Assembly: GCF_002858765.1 (NCBI RefSeq)
Contig: NZ_PJRP01000011.1
Coordinates: forward strand, 1-64,000
Reading direction: 5' to 3'
DNA length: 64,000 nucleotides
Source of the DNA: Cupriavidus pauculus
GTDB taxonomy: Bacteria; Pseudomonadota; Gammaproteobacteria; Burkholderiales; Burkholderiaceae
The translations under genes and the position numbers were made by a program. The notes under the pieces were generated by a model. That model saw only the letters and a list, made by a program, of their open reading frames with translations. It was not told the DNA's origin and did no database searches. Of the stretch, positions 8,798 through 16,648 are shown one piece after another. How positions within the stretch are numbered: the stretch's first letter is position 1; every line of letters begins with the position of its first letter.

Positions 8798-9571
8798 TCA
8801 GTCCTGGCCGCCTACGGCCTCCTGCGCCTGGCGGGCCTGGTTGCGCGCCAGGTAGACCTCGTGGAGGGTGATTTTGCGCACCTCGAGCTGGCTGGCGCCG
8901 ATATGCGCGCGCAGCATGCGGCAGGCCTCGTCGCCGCGCTTGGCGAGAATGGCTTGGAGGATCTTGCCGTGCTCATCGTAAGTGGCGGCAATGCGTGCGG
9001 GCTTGGTGAAATCGAGCCGGCGGATGATGCGGATGCGCTCGCTGACCTCGCGGTGCACGTGCGCCATCTCCGCATTGCCGGCCGCGCTGACCAGTGTGCA
9101 GTGAAATGCTTCGTCCAGCGCGCCCACCTGCGCCATGTCCTGCAGCCGGTCTTCCGGCGCCACCAGCCAGATCGCGGCCAGCGCGTCTAGGCTGGCGCGG
9201 TCGGTATCAGCGCTGCCTGCGCAGATGCGCGCCACAGCCTCGGTCTCCAGCACCATACGCAGATCGTAGAGCTCCTCGAACTTGCGGAAGTCGAACGGCA
9301 GCACGCGCCAGCCGCTGCGGAACAGCACCTCGACGATGCCTTCCTGCTTCATCCGGAACAGTGCCTGTCGCACCGGCGTGCGCGACACGCCGAGCCGTTC
9401 GCAGACTTCGTTTTCGGTGAAGCGGTCGCCGGGCACCAGCCGGAATTCGGCGATGTCGGCCTTGAGCATGGTATAGACGCTCTCCGCGCGAGAGCGGGGC
9501 GGCCCGCCGAATTCGGTGGTATTGGGCGCGGCCGGTGCGTCGGGGTGGAGGTTGGCAGAGGGGGGCGTCAT
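8798..9571 (-). CDS. GntR-family regulator, FCD (FadR) subgroup
   Basis: The 257-residue product has a GntR winged helix (ADIAEFRLVPGDRFTENEVC, then ERLGVSRTPVRQALFRM) and an FCD ligand domain with the metal-binding pattern (DEAFHCTLVSAAGN and later HGKILQAI). The frame remains open upstream to a TTG at 9718, but that part is low-complexity, encoded by 12-bp tandem repeats, and overlaps the ABC ATPase gene, so the ATG at 9571 is preferred. It is the last gene of the atzF-ABC run, with 115 bp after the ATPase gene, and probably controls uptake and breakdown of the transported compound. Confidence 0.85.
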   Translation of the reverse strand: MTPPSANLHPDAPAAPNTTEFGGPPRSRAESVYTMLKADIAEFRLVPGDRFTENEVCERLGVSRTPVRQALFRMKQEGIVEVLFRSGWRVLPFDFRKFEELYDLRMVLETEAVARICAGSADTDRASLDALAAIWLVAPEDRLQDMAQVGALDEAFHCTLVSAAGNAEMAHVHREVSERIRIIRRLDFTKPARIAATYDEHGKILQAILAKRGDEACRMLRAHIGASQLEVRKITLHEVYLARNQARQAQEAVGGQD

Positions 9572-9662
9572 GTGCGGGTTCGCTGAGGCATGCTGCTGTG
9601 CCAATGGTGGCACAGACGGCGTCCGGCGGCTATGGGGTGCCGGCCGGACGCCGGTCACGGGC

Positions 9663-9698
9663 TTAGCGACGGACTTAGCGACGGACTTAGCGACGGAC
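9663..9698 (-). repeat. Three tandem 12-bp repeats at the end of the ABC ATPase gene
   Basis: On the minus strand GTCCGTCGCTAA is repeated three times without interruption. The first copy supplies the last codons and stop of the ABC ATPase gene, and the other two place two further in-frame TAA codons after it. In the frame shifted by one, the repeats stay open and extend the GntR frame upstream as SVAK units. Confidence 0.9.
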
Positions 9699-10508
9699 TT
9701 CACGCTGGAAGATTTCAAGGCTCTGCTTCTTGGCAGCCACGAAGCTGGCTTGCGACAGCGTGTCCACGGTGCGTGGCCGCGCGTCGTCGTATTTGAGGAT
9801 CTCAGCCACGCGCGTAGGCCGCTTGGTCAGCAGCAGGATCTCGTCGGCCAGGTAGACGGCCTCCTCGAGATCGTGCGACACCAGCAGCATGGTGGTGTGC
9901 GTCTGCATGAATACTTCCTGCAGCTTTTCGCGGATGAACAGCGTCATCTCGAAATCGAGCGCCGAGAACGGCTCGTCGAGGAACAGCACCTCGGGTCCCG
10001 GGGCCAGCGCGCGCATGATCGACGCGGTCTGCTGCTGTCCGCCCGACAGTTCGTACGGATAGCGGTTCAGGTCGAACTTGACGTCGAACGACGCCACCAG
10101 CTCGGCCATGCGCCGGTCCACCTCGGCCTTGCTACGGCCTTCGAGCAGCAGCGGATAGGCGATGTTGTCGATCGTACGCATCCACGGGAACAGTGCCTCG
10201 CGGTAGTTCTGGAACACATAGCCAATCTTGGTGTCCTTGAGCGCCTTGCCGTCGAACAGAATCTCGCCACGGTCGACGGGAATCAGTCCGGCGATCATGT
10301 TGATCAGCGTGCTTTTTCCGCAACCGTTGGGGCCGAAGACCGACACGATCTTGTTCTTCGGGATGTCGAGGTCAAAGTTCTCGTACAGCGGCCAGCCCGC
10401 GAAGTACTTGGTCAGGCCGCGAATGGTGATGTGGGTGCCCGCCGGGCCCGGGCGGAACGGCGGCACCGGCACTTCGACGTGGACGGGGGCGTTGATGACG
10501 GTGCTCAT
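9687..10508 (-). CDS. ABC transporter ATP-binding protein, SsuB/TauB type
   Basis: The 273-residue ATPase contains Walker A (FGPNGCGKST), Q-loop (YVFQNYREALFPW), signature (LSGGQQQTASIMRALA), Walker B (VLFLDEPFSALD) and H-loop (LLVSHDLEEA) in the right order. The Q-loop and helical region are typical of nitrate/sulfonate/taurine importers. The start at 10508 (MSTVINAPVHVEV) is 2 bp after the permease stop. With the permease and the NMT1-type binding protein it forms a complete importer, and the upstream allophanate hydrolase points to a small nitrogenous substrate. Confidence 0.92.
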   Translation of the reverse strand: MSTVINAPVHVEVPVPPFRPGPAGTHITIRGLTKYFAGWPLYENFDLDIPKNKIVSVFGPNGCGKSTLINMIAGLIPVDRGEILFDGKALKDTKIGYVFQNYREALFPWMRTIDNIAYPLLLEGRSKAEVDRRMAELVASFDVKFDLNRYPYELSGGQQQTASIMRALAPGPEVLFLDEPFSALDFEMTLFIREKLQEVFMQTHTTMLLVSHDLEEAVYLADEILLLTKRPTRVAEILKYDDARPRTVDTLSQASFVAAKKQSLEIFQREVRR

Positions 10509-10510
10509 GA

Positions 10511-11341
10511 TTACCTTCCACTCCAGTGAACAATGCGGCGTTCCAGCATCAGGAACACGATGTTGAGGACATAGCCGAGCGCGCCAGCGGACAGGATGGC
10601 CGCATACATGGTGCGCACGTTCAGCACCTGCTGCGCGTCGATGATGGCGTGGCCCAGGCCGTTCTCGGAACCGATGAACATCTCGGCCACGATCACGATG
10701 ACCAGCGCCATCGACACCGCCGAACGCAGGCCGACGAAGGTCGGCTGCAGGCTTTCCCAAATCAGCACGTCCTTGAAGATGCGCCAGCGCGAGGCGCCCA
10801 TCACCTTGGCCGCCATCACACGCTGCTTGCGCGCGTTGATGACGCCGTAGGCGCTGTTGAACACCACGATCAGCAGCGCGCCGAATGCCGCAATGGCGAC
10901 CTTGTTGAAGTCGGATACGCCGAAGATCAGAAGGAACAACGGGATCAGCGCCGACGATGGAGTGGAGCGGAAGAAGTCGATCAGGAATTCCACGCTGCGG
11001 TATGCGCGCTCGTTGCTGCCGAGCAGCACGCCCAGCGGCACGCCGACTACGGCGGCGAACGCGAATGCCTGCAGCGTGCGGCCCACGGTGACCAGGAAGT
11101 CGGTCAGCAGCGCGCCGCCGGCCAGCCCCGCGACCAGCGCCGCCAGGGTATCGGCCGGACTGGGCAGCAGGATGGCTTTGATTAGCCCGAAACGCACCAC
11201 CAGGTCCCAGATGACGAACAGGACTAGCGGGCCGATCACGGGCAGGAAGCGTTCGGCGCGGGGCTTGACGGGCGCGGCGTCGGCGGAGGCAGGCGGCGCC
11301 CAGGGCGCCGCGGCCGAGGTCTTGGTGGCGATTTCGCTCAT
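10511..11341 (-). CDS. ABC transporter permease, SsuC/TauC type
   Basis: The 276-residue membrane protein has about six transmembrane segments and the permease-ATPase coupling motif region with ARKQRVMAAKVMGASRWRIF (EAA loop) at about residues 170-190. The start at 11341 (MSEIATKTSAAAPW) lies 5 bp after the binding-protein stop. The family moves nitrate, sulfonates, taurine, thiamine precursors or ureides across the inner membrane. It is the membrane half of the importer with the genes on either side. Confidence 0.92.
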   Translation of the reverse strand: MSEIATKTSAAAPWAPPASADAAPVKPRAERFLPVIGPLVLFVIWDLVVRFGLIKAILLPSPADTLAALVAGLAGGALLTDFLVTVGRTLQAFAFAAVVGVPLGVLLGSNERAYRSVEFLIDFFRSTPSSALIPLFLLIFGVSDFNKVAIAAFGALLIVVFNSAYGVINARKQRVMAAKVMGASRWRIFKDVLIWESLQPTFVGLRSAVSMALVIVIVAEMFIGSENGLGHAIIDAQQVLNVRTMYAAILSAGALGYVLNIVFLMLERRIVHWSGR

Positions 11342-11346
11342 GATGC

Positions 11347-12384
11347 TCAGCCCTTGTAGATCAGCGATGCGACGTCGACCTTCTTCGAGTAGATGCCTTT
11401 CTCGGTGAACAGGTCGTAGAACTTCTGAAAGTAGGCGATATCGGTCGACTTGAACTGGTCGTAGAACATGTAATCGGCCATCGGCACCTCGGCGGTCAGC
11501 GCGCCTTCGATGGCGGTGTAGCCGGTCAGGTACTTGCGCGCCTCGGTTGGGTTCTTTTGCACCAGTTCCACGCCGCGCCGGTACGCCGCCATGTAGCGCT
11601 TGGCCACGTCCGGGTTCTTCTTGATGAATTCGCTGGTGAGGCTGGCGGCGCCGCCGTGCCACGGGGCCATGGGATCGCCCAGCACGTACTTGGCGATGAC
11701 GCCGACTTCCAGCGCGCGCGTGGTGCCGTTGATGCGACCCACGGTGCCGGTCGGTTCCAGCGTGTAGACGCCGTCGATCTGGCCGGCGGCGAGCGCAGCC
11801 ACGTGCTGGCCAATCGGCAGTTCGGTCACGGTCATCTTGCCGGCGCCCGCGCGTTCCAGCACGGTCTTGGCCAGCAGCACGTTCTGCACGCCCGGGCCGC
11901 TGGCCACGCGTTTGCCCTTGAGGTCGGCGATGGTCTTGATGGGGCTGTCCTTGGCCACCAGGAACTCGTCGAGCACGAATTTGGCGTTGGTCGGATTGGT
12001 GCAAAAGATCTTGAACAGGCCCGGCTGTGCGATTTCGCCGATGCCGAGCACGCCCGATGCCGTGCCGTTGGCGCTACCGTCGGAGCGGCCTGCCAGCATG
12101 GCTTCCATCACCTGTTGTGCGCTCGCGAACTTCTGCACTTCCACGTCCAGCCCAGCTTCCTTGAAATAGCCTTTCTCGACGGCCGCGTAGAACGGCAGGC
12201 CCGAGGCCACCGGCCAGAAGCCGACACGGATCTTGGGGCCGCTGCCCTGGGCGCGGACGATGGCGGGCGCGGCAAGCACGGACAGGCCGGCGGCGCCGGC
12301 CTTGAGGATCTGGCGGCGCGTGGCGGAGGCAGGTGCAGCGGTGGCGTGGTGGACAGGGGCGGCGGATTGCGGGTGCTTGGGCAT
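11347..12384 (-). CDS. NMT1/SsuA-like ABC substrate-binding protein
   Basis: The 345-residue protein begins with a twin-arginine-like signal (ATRRQILKAGAAGLSVLAAP, with AIVRAQG at the cut), so it is a periplasmic protein. The mature part has the NMT1/SsuA fold, with IRVGFWPVASGLPFYAAVEK at its start and repeated segments for ligand contact (GQIDGVYTLEP, DPMAPWHGG). The start at 12384 (MPKHPQSAAP) was chosen over the upstream ATG at 12435. It is 78 bp downstream of atzF, so the ligand may be a urea derivative or another compound broken down via allophanate; this is inference. Confidence 0.9.
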   Translation of the reverse strand: MPKHPQSAAPVHHATAAPASATRRQILKAGAAGLSVLAAPAIVRAQGSGPKIRVGFWPVASGLPFYAAVEKGYFKEAGLDVEVQKFASAQQVMEAMLAGRSDGSANGTASGVLGIGEIAQPGLFKIFCTNPTNAKFVLDEFLVAKDSPIKTIADLKGKRVASGPGVQNVLLAKTVLERAGAGKMTVTELPIGQHVAALAAGQIDGVYTLEPTGTVGRINGTTRALEVGVIAKYVLGDPMAPWHGGAASLTSEFIKKNPDVAKRYMAAYRRGVELVQKNPTEARKYLTGYTAIEGALTAEVPMADYMFYDQFKSTDIAYFQKFYDLFTEKGIYSKKVDVASLIYKG

Positions 12385-12462
12385 GACGGTACCTGGTTTG
12401 AGAGAGTGTGTGAGGGGCGAAAGAGTTGTCGGCAATGCGCGGCGGCGCGGGGGTTCGTGCGA

Positions 12463-14190
12463 CTAGGCGGCGGCAAGCGACTGCACGTAGGCACGCCAGC
12501 CACCGTGCGCAGTCACGTCGGTGGCGCCGGCCAGCGCGTGGCCTTCGCAGACGAAGCCGTGCTCCCAGCTACCATCGGCCAGTTCCACGCTGCCCAGCGC
12601 GAGCGGCTGCGGCACCAGCGCAAGGAAGCTGCCGACGGCGTGCAGCGGCACCTGCCACACCTCCACGGCGATGGCGGCGCCGTCGCCGCCGGCGGCCACA
12701 CGTTCCAGGCCTGGCTTGGGCGGCGTGGTGCCAGGCAGTGCGTGGAGGCGATAGCGCGGCGCGGTCGTGGTGGTGAGCGCCAGGCGTGCCCCGCGTTCGG
12801 CGAGTTGCGTGTTGAGCGGCATCCCGGACAGATGCGCGCCTACTACGACCAGCGGCAGGTGCGTGGCCGCCGACGGCTCCAGCGCGGCTACCGGTACCGG
12901 CGCCGGCAGCGGCTCGCCGGTGACGCCCTGGGCGAGGCCGGTGGCGTGGTGGAAGCGCTGGCCCAGGTCGGCCAATTGCCAGTCGCTGCCCGCGCGGCCG
13001 ATCAGCGTGATGCCGAAAGGCAGGCCGTCGGGGCGGATGCTGGCCGGCACGGACAAGGCCGCGTAGTCGAGCAGGTTGACGAAATTGGTGTACTGGCCGA
13101 GTTCGCGGTTCCGCGCCACGGGTTCGGCGAGCATGTCGTCAATCGTGCAATGTGTGGGGGCGGTCGGCACGCAGAGCACGTCGATCTGTTCCCACATGGC
13201 GCCGGCCTGCTGCGCAAGCGCCTGCAACCGGTGTTGGGCCGTGTAGAGGTCGGCGGCGGCGTAGCCCGTACCGGCACGCAGGATGGAACGCACGGGTTCG
13301 ATCACGGCGTCTGCCTGTTTGTCGAAGAACGCGCGCACCGCTTCGTAGCGTTCGGCTACCAGCGCGCTCTCATACAGCAGCGAGGCGGCTTCAGCGAGAG
13401 GGGCATAGTCGATCGGCACCGCGCGGCCACCCTGGGCTTCGAGATCGGCCACGGCGTCGGCGAACGCCTGCGCGGCGAGCGTGTCGCCGAAGAATTCGGG
13501 TTGGGCTGGCACGCCGAAGCGGAACGTGGCGGGCAACGGCTCGGTCACCATGCGCAGCCGGCGCGAGTACGGGTCCTGCGGGTCGAAGCCAGCAGCGTTT
13601 TCCAGCACCTTGACCGCGGTGGCGACCGTGCGCGCGAGAATGGACACGCAGTCCACGCTCTGCGCGGCGGGCAGCACGCCGAACGCCGAGATCAGTCCCT
13701 TGCTCGGCTTGAGCCCCACGATGTTGTTCAGGCCGGCCGGCACCCGTCCCGAGCCGGCGGTATCGGTGCCGAGGGCGAAATCGACTTCGCCGGTGGCGAC
13801 GGCATAGGCCGAACCGGAGCTTGACCCACCGCTCACGTAGCGCGCGTCGAAGGCATTTGGCACGGCGCCGTACGGCGACCGGCTGCCGTTCAGCCCGCAG
13901 GCGAACTGGTCAAGATTGGTCTTGCCCTGCAGCGCGGCGCCGGCCTGGAGCAGACGCGTGATGACGGTGGCGTGGCGCGTTGGCGTGTAGGCGAATTCGG
14001 CACAGGCTGCTGTGGTCGGCACGTCGGCCACATCGATGTTGTCCTTGGCCGCAAACGTCAGGCCGGCGAGCGGGCCCGGCGCCTGCGTGGCTGGCGCCCG
14101 CAGCGGCGCGGCGAAACGGGTGATCCAAGCATTGGCGGGATCGGCAGTGTGCGCGTCCGTCGCGGAGGCAGCATGAGGCTTGGTCATCAT
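12463..14190 (-). CDS. atzF: Allophanate hydrolase (amidase signature family)
   Basis: The enzyme hydrolyses allophanate to ammonia and carbon dioxide (EC 3.5.1.54) in the cytosol. The amidase-signature Ser-cisSer-Lys machinery is visible: K49 in TFAAKDNIDV, the cis-serine in VSGGSSSGSAYA (about 119-130) and the nucleophile S147 in GTDTAGSGRVPAG. The C-terminal 150 residues, with LPLVVVGAHLSGMPLNTQL, match the small C-terminal domain of AtzF-type enzymes. The length of 575 residues is near the usual 600. It begins a minus-strand run with an ABC importer and a GntR regulator. Urea carboxylase, biuret hydrolase and cyanurate hydrolase genes are not in the window, so the source of allophanate is not explained locally. 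Confidence 0.9.
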   Translation of the reverse strand: MMTKPHAASATDAHTADPANAWITRFAAPLRAPATQAPGPLAGLTFAAKDNIDVADVPTTAACAEFAYTPTRHATVITRLLQAGAALQGKTNLDQFACGLNGSRSPYGAVPNAFDARYVSGGSSSGSAYAVATGEVDFALGTDTAGSGRVPAGLNNIVGLKPSKGLISAFGVLPAAQSVDCVSILARTVATAVKVLENAAGFDPQDPYSRRLRMVTEPLPATFRFGVPAQPEFFGDTLAAQAFADAVADLEAQGGRAVPIDYAPLAEAASLLYESALVAERYEAVRAFFDKQADAVIEPVRSILRAGTGYAAADLYTAQHRLQALAQQAGAMWEQIDVLCVPTAPTHCTIDDMLAEPVARNRELGQYTNFVNLLDYAALSVPASIRPDGLPFGITLIGRAGSDWQLADLGQRFHHATGLAQGVTGEPLPAPVPVAALEPSAATHLPLVVVGAHLSGMPLNTQLAERGARLALTTTTAPRYRLHALPGTTPPKPGLERVAAGGDGAAIAVEVWQVPLHAVGSFLALVPQPLALGSVELADGSWEHGFVCEGHALAGATDVTAHGGWRAYVQSLAAA

Positions 14191-14582
14191 GGGGTTTTGG
14201 CTTTGGGTCCTGAAGAAAATCCCTTCTTGGATCCAAGATGAGCAAGCGCTGTGCCAGCAGATGGCGGTAAGCCCGAAAACTGCTGGAATCCGTTGTGGGG
14301 CCTGCGTTGGCGGCCGGTGGAGGGGTTATGGCGAGAGAATGCCTCGGGCAAGTGACACGGGCGAGCGGCGGCCCAATCCCGGGGCGGTGAGCGCGATAAC
14401 GGTGCAGGACTGGCGGCGCGGGACGCCTCAGATCCGGGAACAGTGGGGGCGCGGCGACGCCCGATCCAAAGCGGAGCTACGACGATTGCGACCAACGTTG
14501 CGTAACGACGCGCCGACTCGAATTTGATATCCCTTTGTCGAGAAGCCGCAATCCTCGTTGCTGCTGGTTGGGATCCCCGCCC
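14191..14582. other. Unassigned stretch upstream of atzF
   Basis: This is the presumed promoter region of the atzF-ABC run, on the minus strand. I find no convincing hairpin, operator palindrome or gene. The sequence is GC-rich with only shadow open frames. Confidence 0.35.
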
Positions 14583-14858
14583 GTGACGCAGCCTGAGCAA
14601 ATTCAGGCTCGCCTGGTCGCCATTCGCGAGCGCGGATACGCGTTTACAGAGGAGGAATACCTGCTCGGTGACTATTCTGTTGCGGCTGCTGTGGTCGATC
14701 GCAGTGGCGTCGCGCATGCAGCTATAAACATTGCTGTGACCAAGCCGCGCTGGCAAGGTGCGAACGATGAGCGGCGCTTTGCTGACCTGGTCATTGCCGC
14801 TGCCGCAGCAATATCGGGACAGCAGACGTCGCTGGTGGCGTTACGCCAGGAGGGGTGA
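14583..14858 (+). pseudogene. Remnant of an IclR-family regulator (C-terminal part)
   Basis: The reading ARLVAIRERGYAFTEEEYLL, then DYSVAAAVVDRSGVAHAAIN and a closing DLVIAAAAAISGQQ, matches the end of the IclR effector domain, where an arginine-rich helix and RGYA precede the SIAAPV-type strand and the final amphipathic helix. The winged helix and first half of the effector domain are missing, so it cannot be a functional regulator. It lies alone in an intergenic zone. Confidence 0.65.
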
Positions 14859-15344
14859 TCCAGGGGTTGTCGTGACGTGGTTCTCGCATCTCGTTCTATG
14901 GCGACGAGCTGATCCAGTAGCGCTTTCGGGCCAAGAAGTGGCCATTGACATCTTGTTCTTCCGATGGCCCTTTGTGGCCGGGAAGAGCCCGATTGTCTTG
15001 GCAGCCGAAGACCCGGGCGGCGACGGGCTGTAGCCGACCCAAAGCGGAAGTCGCCAGCCTTGAAAAGCGGACGGTTAGGAATACCCGAATTTTCCCGAAA
15101 CCAACTGCCCTAACTCGGACACAGTGCGTGTCCTTTCTGTCTCGATGTCACCGATCTTGACTTGAAAGTGCTCTTCGAGGGCGAGGGACAATCTCGACGT
15201 TAGCTATTGAACAAATGTCCCCGAAGAAACTGAGGTTCTGCGTGAGGTCATCTTCTGCTCACCTGTCCACGCGACAGCGATGTCGGCCCGATGCCAGGGC
15301 TGCAGTGACTCGAACCGACTGCCAGCGAGACTGCCACCCGTATA
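14859..15344. other. Unassigned stretch with one copy of a 66-bp repeat
   Basis: No gene is supported between the IclR remnant and the end of the phospho-lyase gene. It holds the 66-bp dispersed repeat copy at 14975-15040. Confidence 0.4.
14975..15040 (+). repeat. Dispersed 66-bp repeat, copy A
   Basis: The segment starts TGGCCGGGAAGAGCCCGATT and ends GGCTGTAGCCGACCC. An equally long copy with the same ends lies at 29338-29403; the first 21 bases are identical and the last 20 differ at one position, while the middle has diverged. Both copies are intergenic and in the same orientation. Confidence 0.75.
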
Positions 15345-16634
15345 TCAAGCGGTGATCGGGGTGGCCTGCAGCGCTGTGCGAAGCGTATCGGCCAACAGAT
15401 CCGCCTGCGCCTCGCTGAAGACCATCGGCGGGCGGATCTTGAGAATGTTGGCATGTGGGCCGGTGGCGTTCAGCAGCACGCCTTGGCGCCGCATGGTGTT
15501 GACAACGCGCTGCGCAAGCGCCGTGGCCGGCGTCTTCCGCGTATCGTCCACCAGCTCGACACCCACGAACAGGCCCGCACCACGCACGTCGCCAATGCGC
15601 GCGTCACGCGCGGCAAGATGCCGCAGACGCGTGCGTAGATGCTCGCCCACCTTACGAACGTTGGCGCCGAGCTGCTCCCGTTCGATGACGTCGAGCACGG
15701 CCATGCCAGCCGCTACAGATACCGGGTTGCCTCCGAACGTGTTGAAGTAGCGGCATTGGCGTGCAAACGGCGCCAGCACATCGGGGCGTACGGCAAGCCC
15801 GGCCAGTGGATGTCCGTTACCCATGGGCTTGCCCATGGTCACGATGTCGGGCACTAAGCCGTGCCGCTGGAACCCCCAGAACGCTTCGCCGGTACGACCC
15901 AGCCCGGGCTGGACCTCGTCGGCAATGAACAGGCCGCCTGCCGCGCGTACGGCATCCACGGCATCGCGCAGGAACCCGGGTGGATCGGTGTAGATGCCGT
16001 CGCTGGAGAACACGGTGTCGACTAGCAAGGCCGCCGGGCGCATGCCGTGTGCACGCAAATCGTCGATCGCCGCACGCACGCCGTCTGCGAATACCACGCC
16101 GAGCTGCTCGGGCGGCACGCGATAGCTGTCGGGCGCCGGCACGGTACGCACATGCTGGCCGAGCGTGATGTACTGACCCAGCGACGGCGATGCCACGGCA
16201 ATGGATTCTGTCACGCCATGATAGGCAAAGCGCGTCACGATGAGCCCGTCATTCCCGGTGCATGCGCGTGCAATGCGCATGGCTAGGTCATTGGCCTCGC
16301 TGCCGGTGCAGGTGAACATGGCGTGCCCGAGATCGGCGGGCATCGTGGTCAGCAGTCGCTCGGCGTAGTCGAGCACGGCCCCATGCAGGTAGCGCGTATG
16401 CGTATTGAGGGCTGCAGCCTGGCGCGCAATGGCCTCCACCACGTGGGGATGGCAATGACCTACGGCGGCCACGTTGTTGTAGGCGTCCAGATAGCGGCGC
16501 CCGTCGGCGTCATGCAGCCACGCCCCTTCACCGCGTACGATATGCAGCGGTTCTTCGTAGAAAAGCCGATAGGCTGGGCCAAGCAGCCGCGCTCGACGCG
16601 CTTGCAGGGTCTCGTTGCGGGAATCGTTGGACAT
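15345..16634 (-). CDS. Class III PLP enzyme, ethanolamine-phosphate / phosphohydroxylysine lyase-like
   Basis: The 429-residue protein has the class III aminotransferase fold with DE at 239-240 (FIADEVQPGLGRTG) and the PLP lysine K269 in TMGKPMGNGHP. The N-terminal part (VRGEGAWLHDADGRRYLD, NNVAAVGHCHP, then LNTHTRYLH) closely follows the AGXT2L-type lyases, the family of human ETNPPL and PHYKPL, which eliminate phosphate and ammonia from phosphoethanolamine or 5-phosphohydroxylysine. It is the last gene of a twelve-gene minus-strand run and lies 14 bp after a hydroxylysine-kinase-like gene, which supports a phospho-lyase rather than a transaminase role. Exact substrate is inferred. Confidence 0.82.
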   Translation of the reverse strand: MSNDSRNETLQARRARLLGPAYRLFYEEPLHIVRGEGAWLHDADGRRYLDAYNNVAAVGHCHPHVVEAIARQAAALNTHTRYLHGAVLDYAERLLTTMPADLGHAMFTCTGSEANDLAMRIARACTGNDGLIVTRFAYHGVTESIAVASPSLGQYITLGQHVRTVPAPDSYRVPPEQLGVVFADGVRAAIDDLRAHGMRPAALLVDTVFSSDGIYTDPPGFLRDAVDAVRAAGGLFIADEVQPGLGRTGEAFWGFQRHGLVPDIVTMGKPMGNGHPLAGLAVRPDVLAPFARQCRYFNTFGGNPVSVAAGMAVLDVIEREQLGANVRKVGEHLRTRLRHLAARDARIGDVRGAGLFVGVELVDDTRKTPATALAQRVVNTMRRQGVLLNATGPHANILKIRPPMVFSEAQADLLADTLRTALQATPITA

Positions 16635-16648
16635 GCCGGGGACCTCGT

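Noticed and set aside
11557..13824. 755-codon plus-strand open frame
   Set aside because: It runs antisense to the binding protein and allophanate hydrolase, both strong family members; its own product has no motif.
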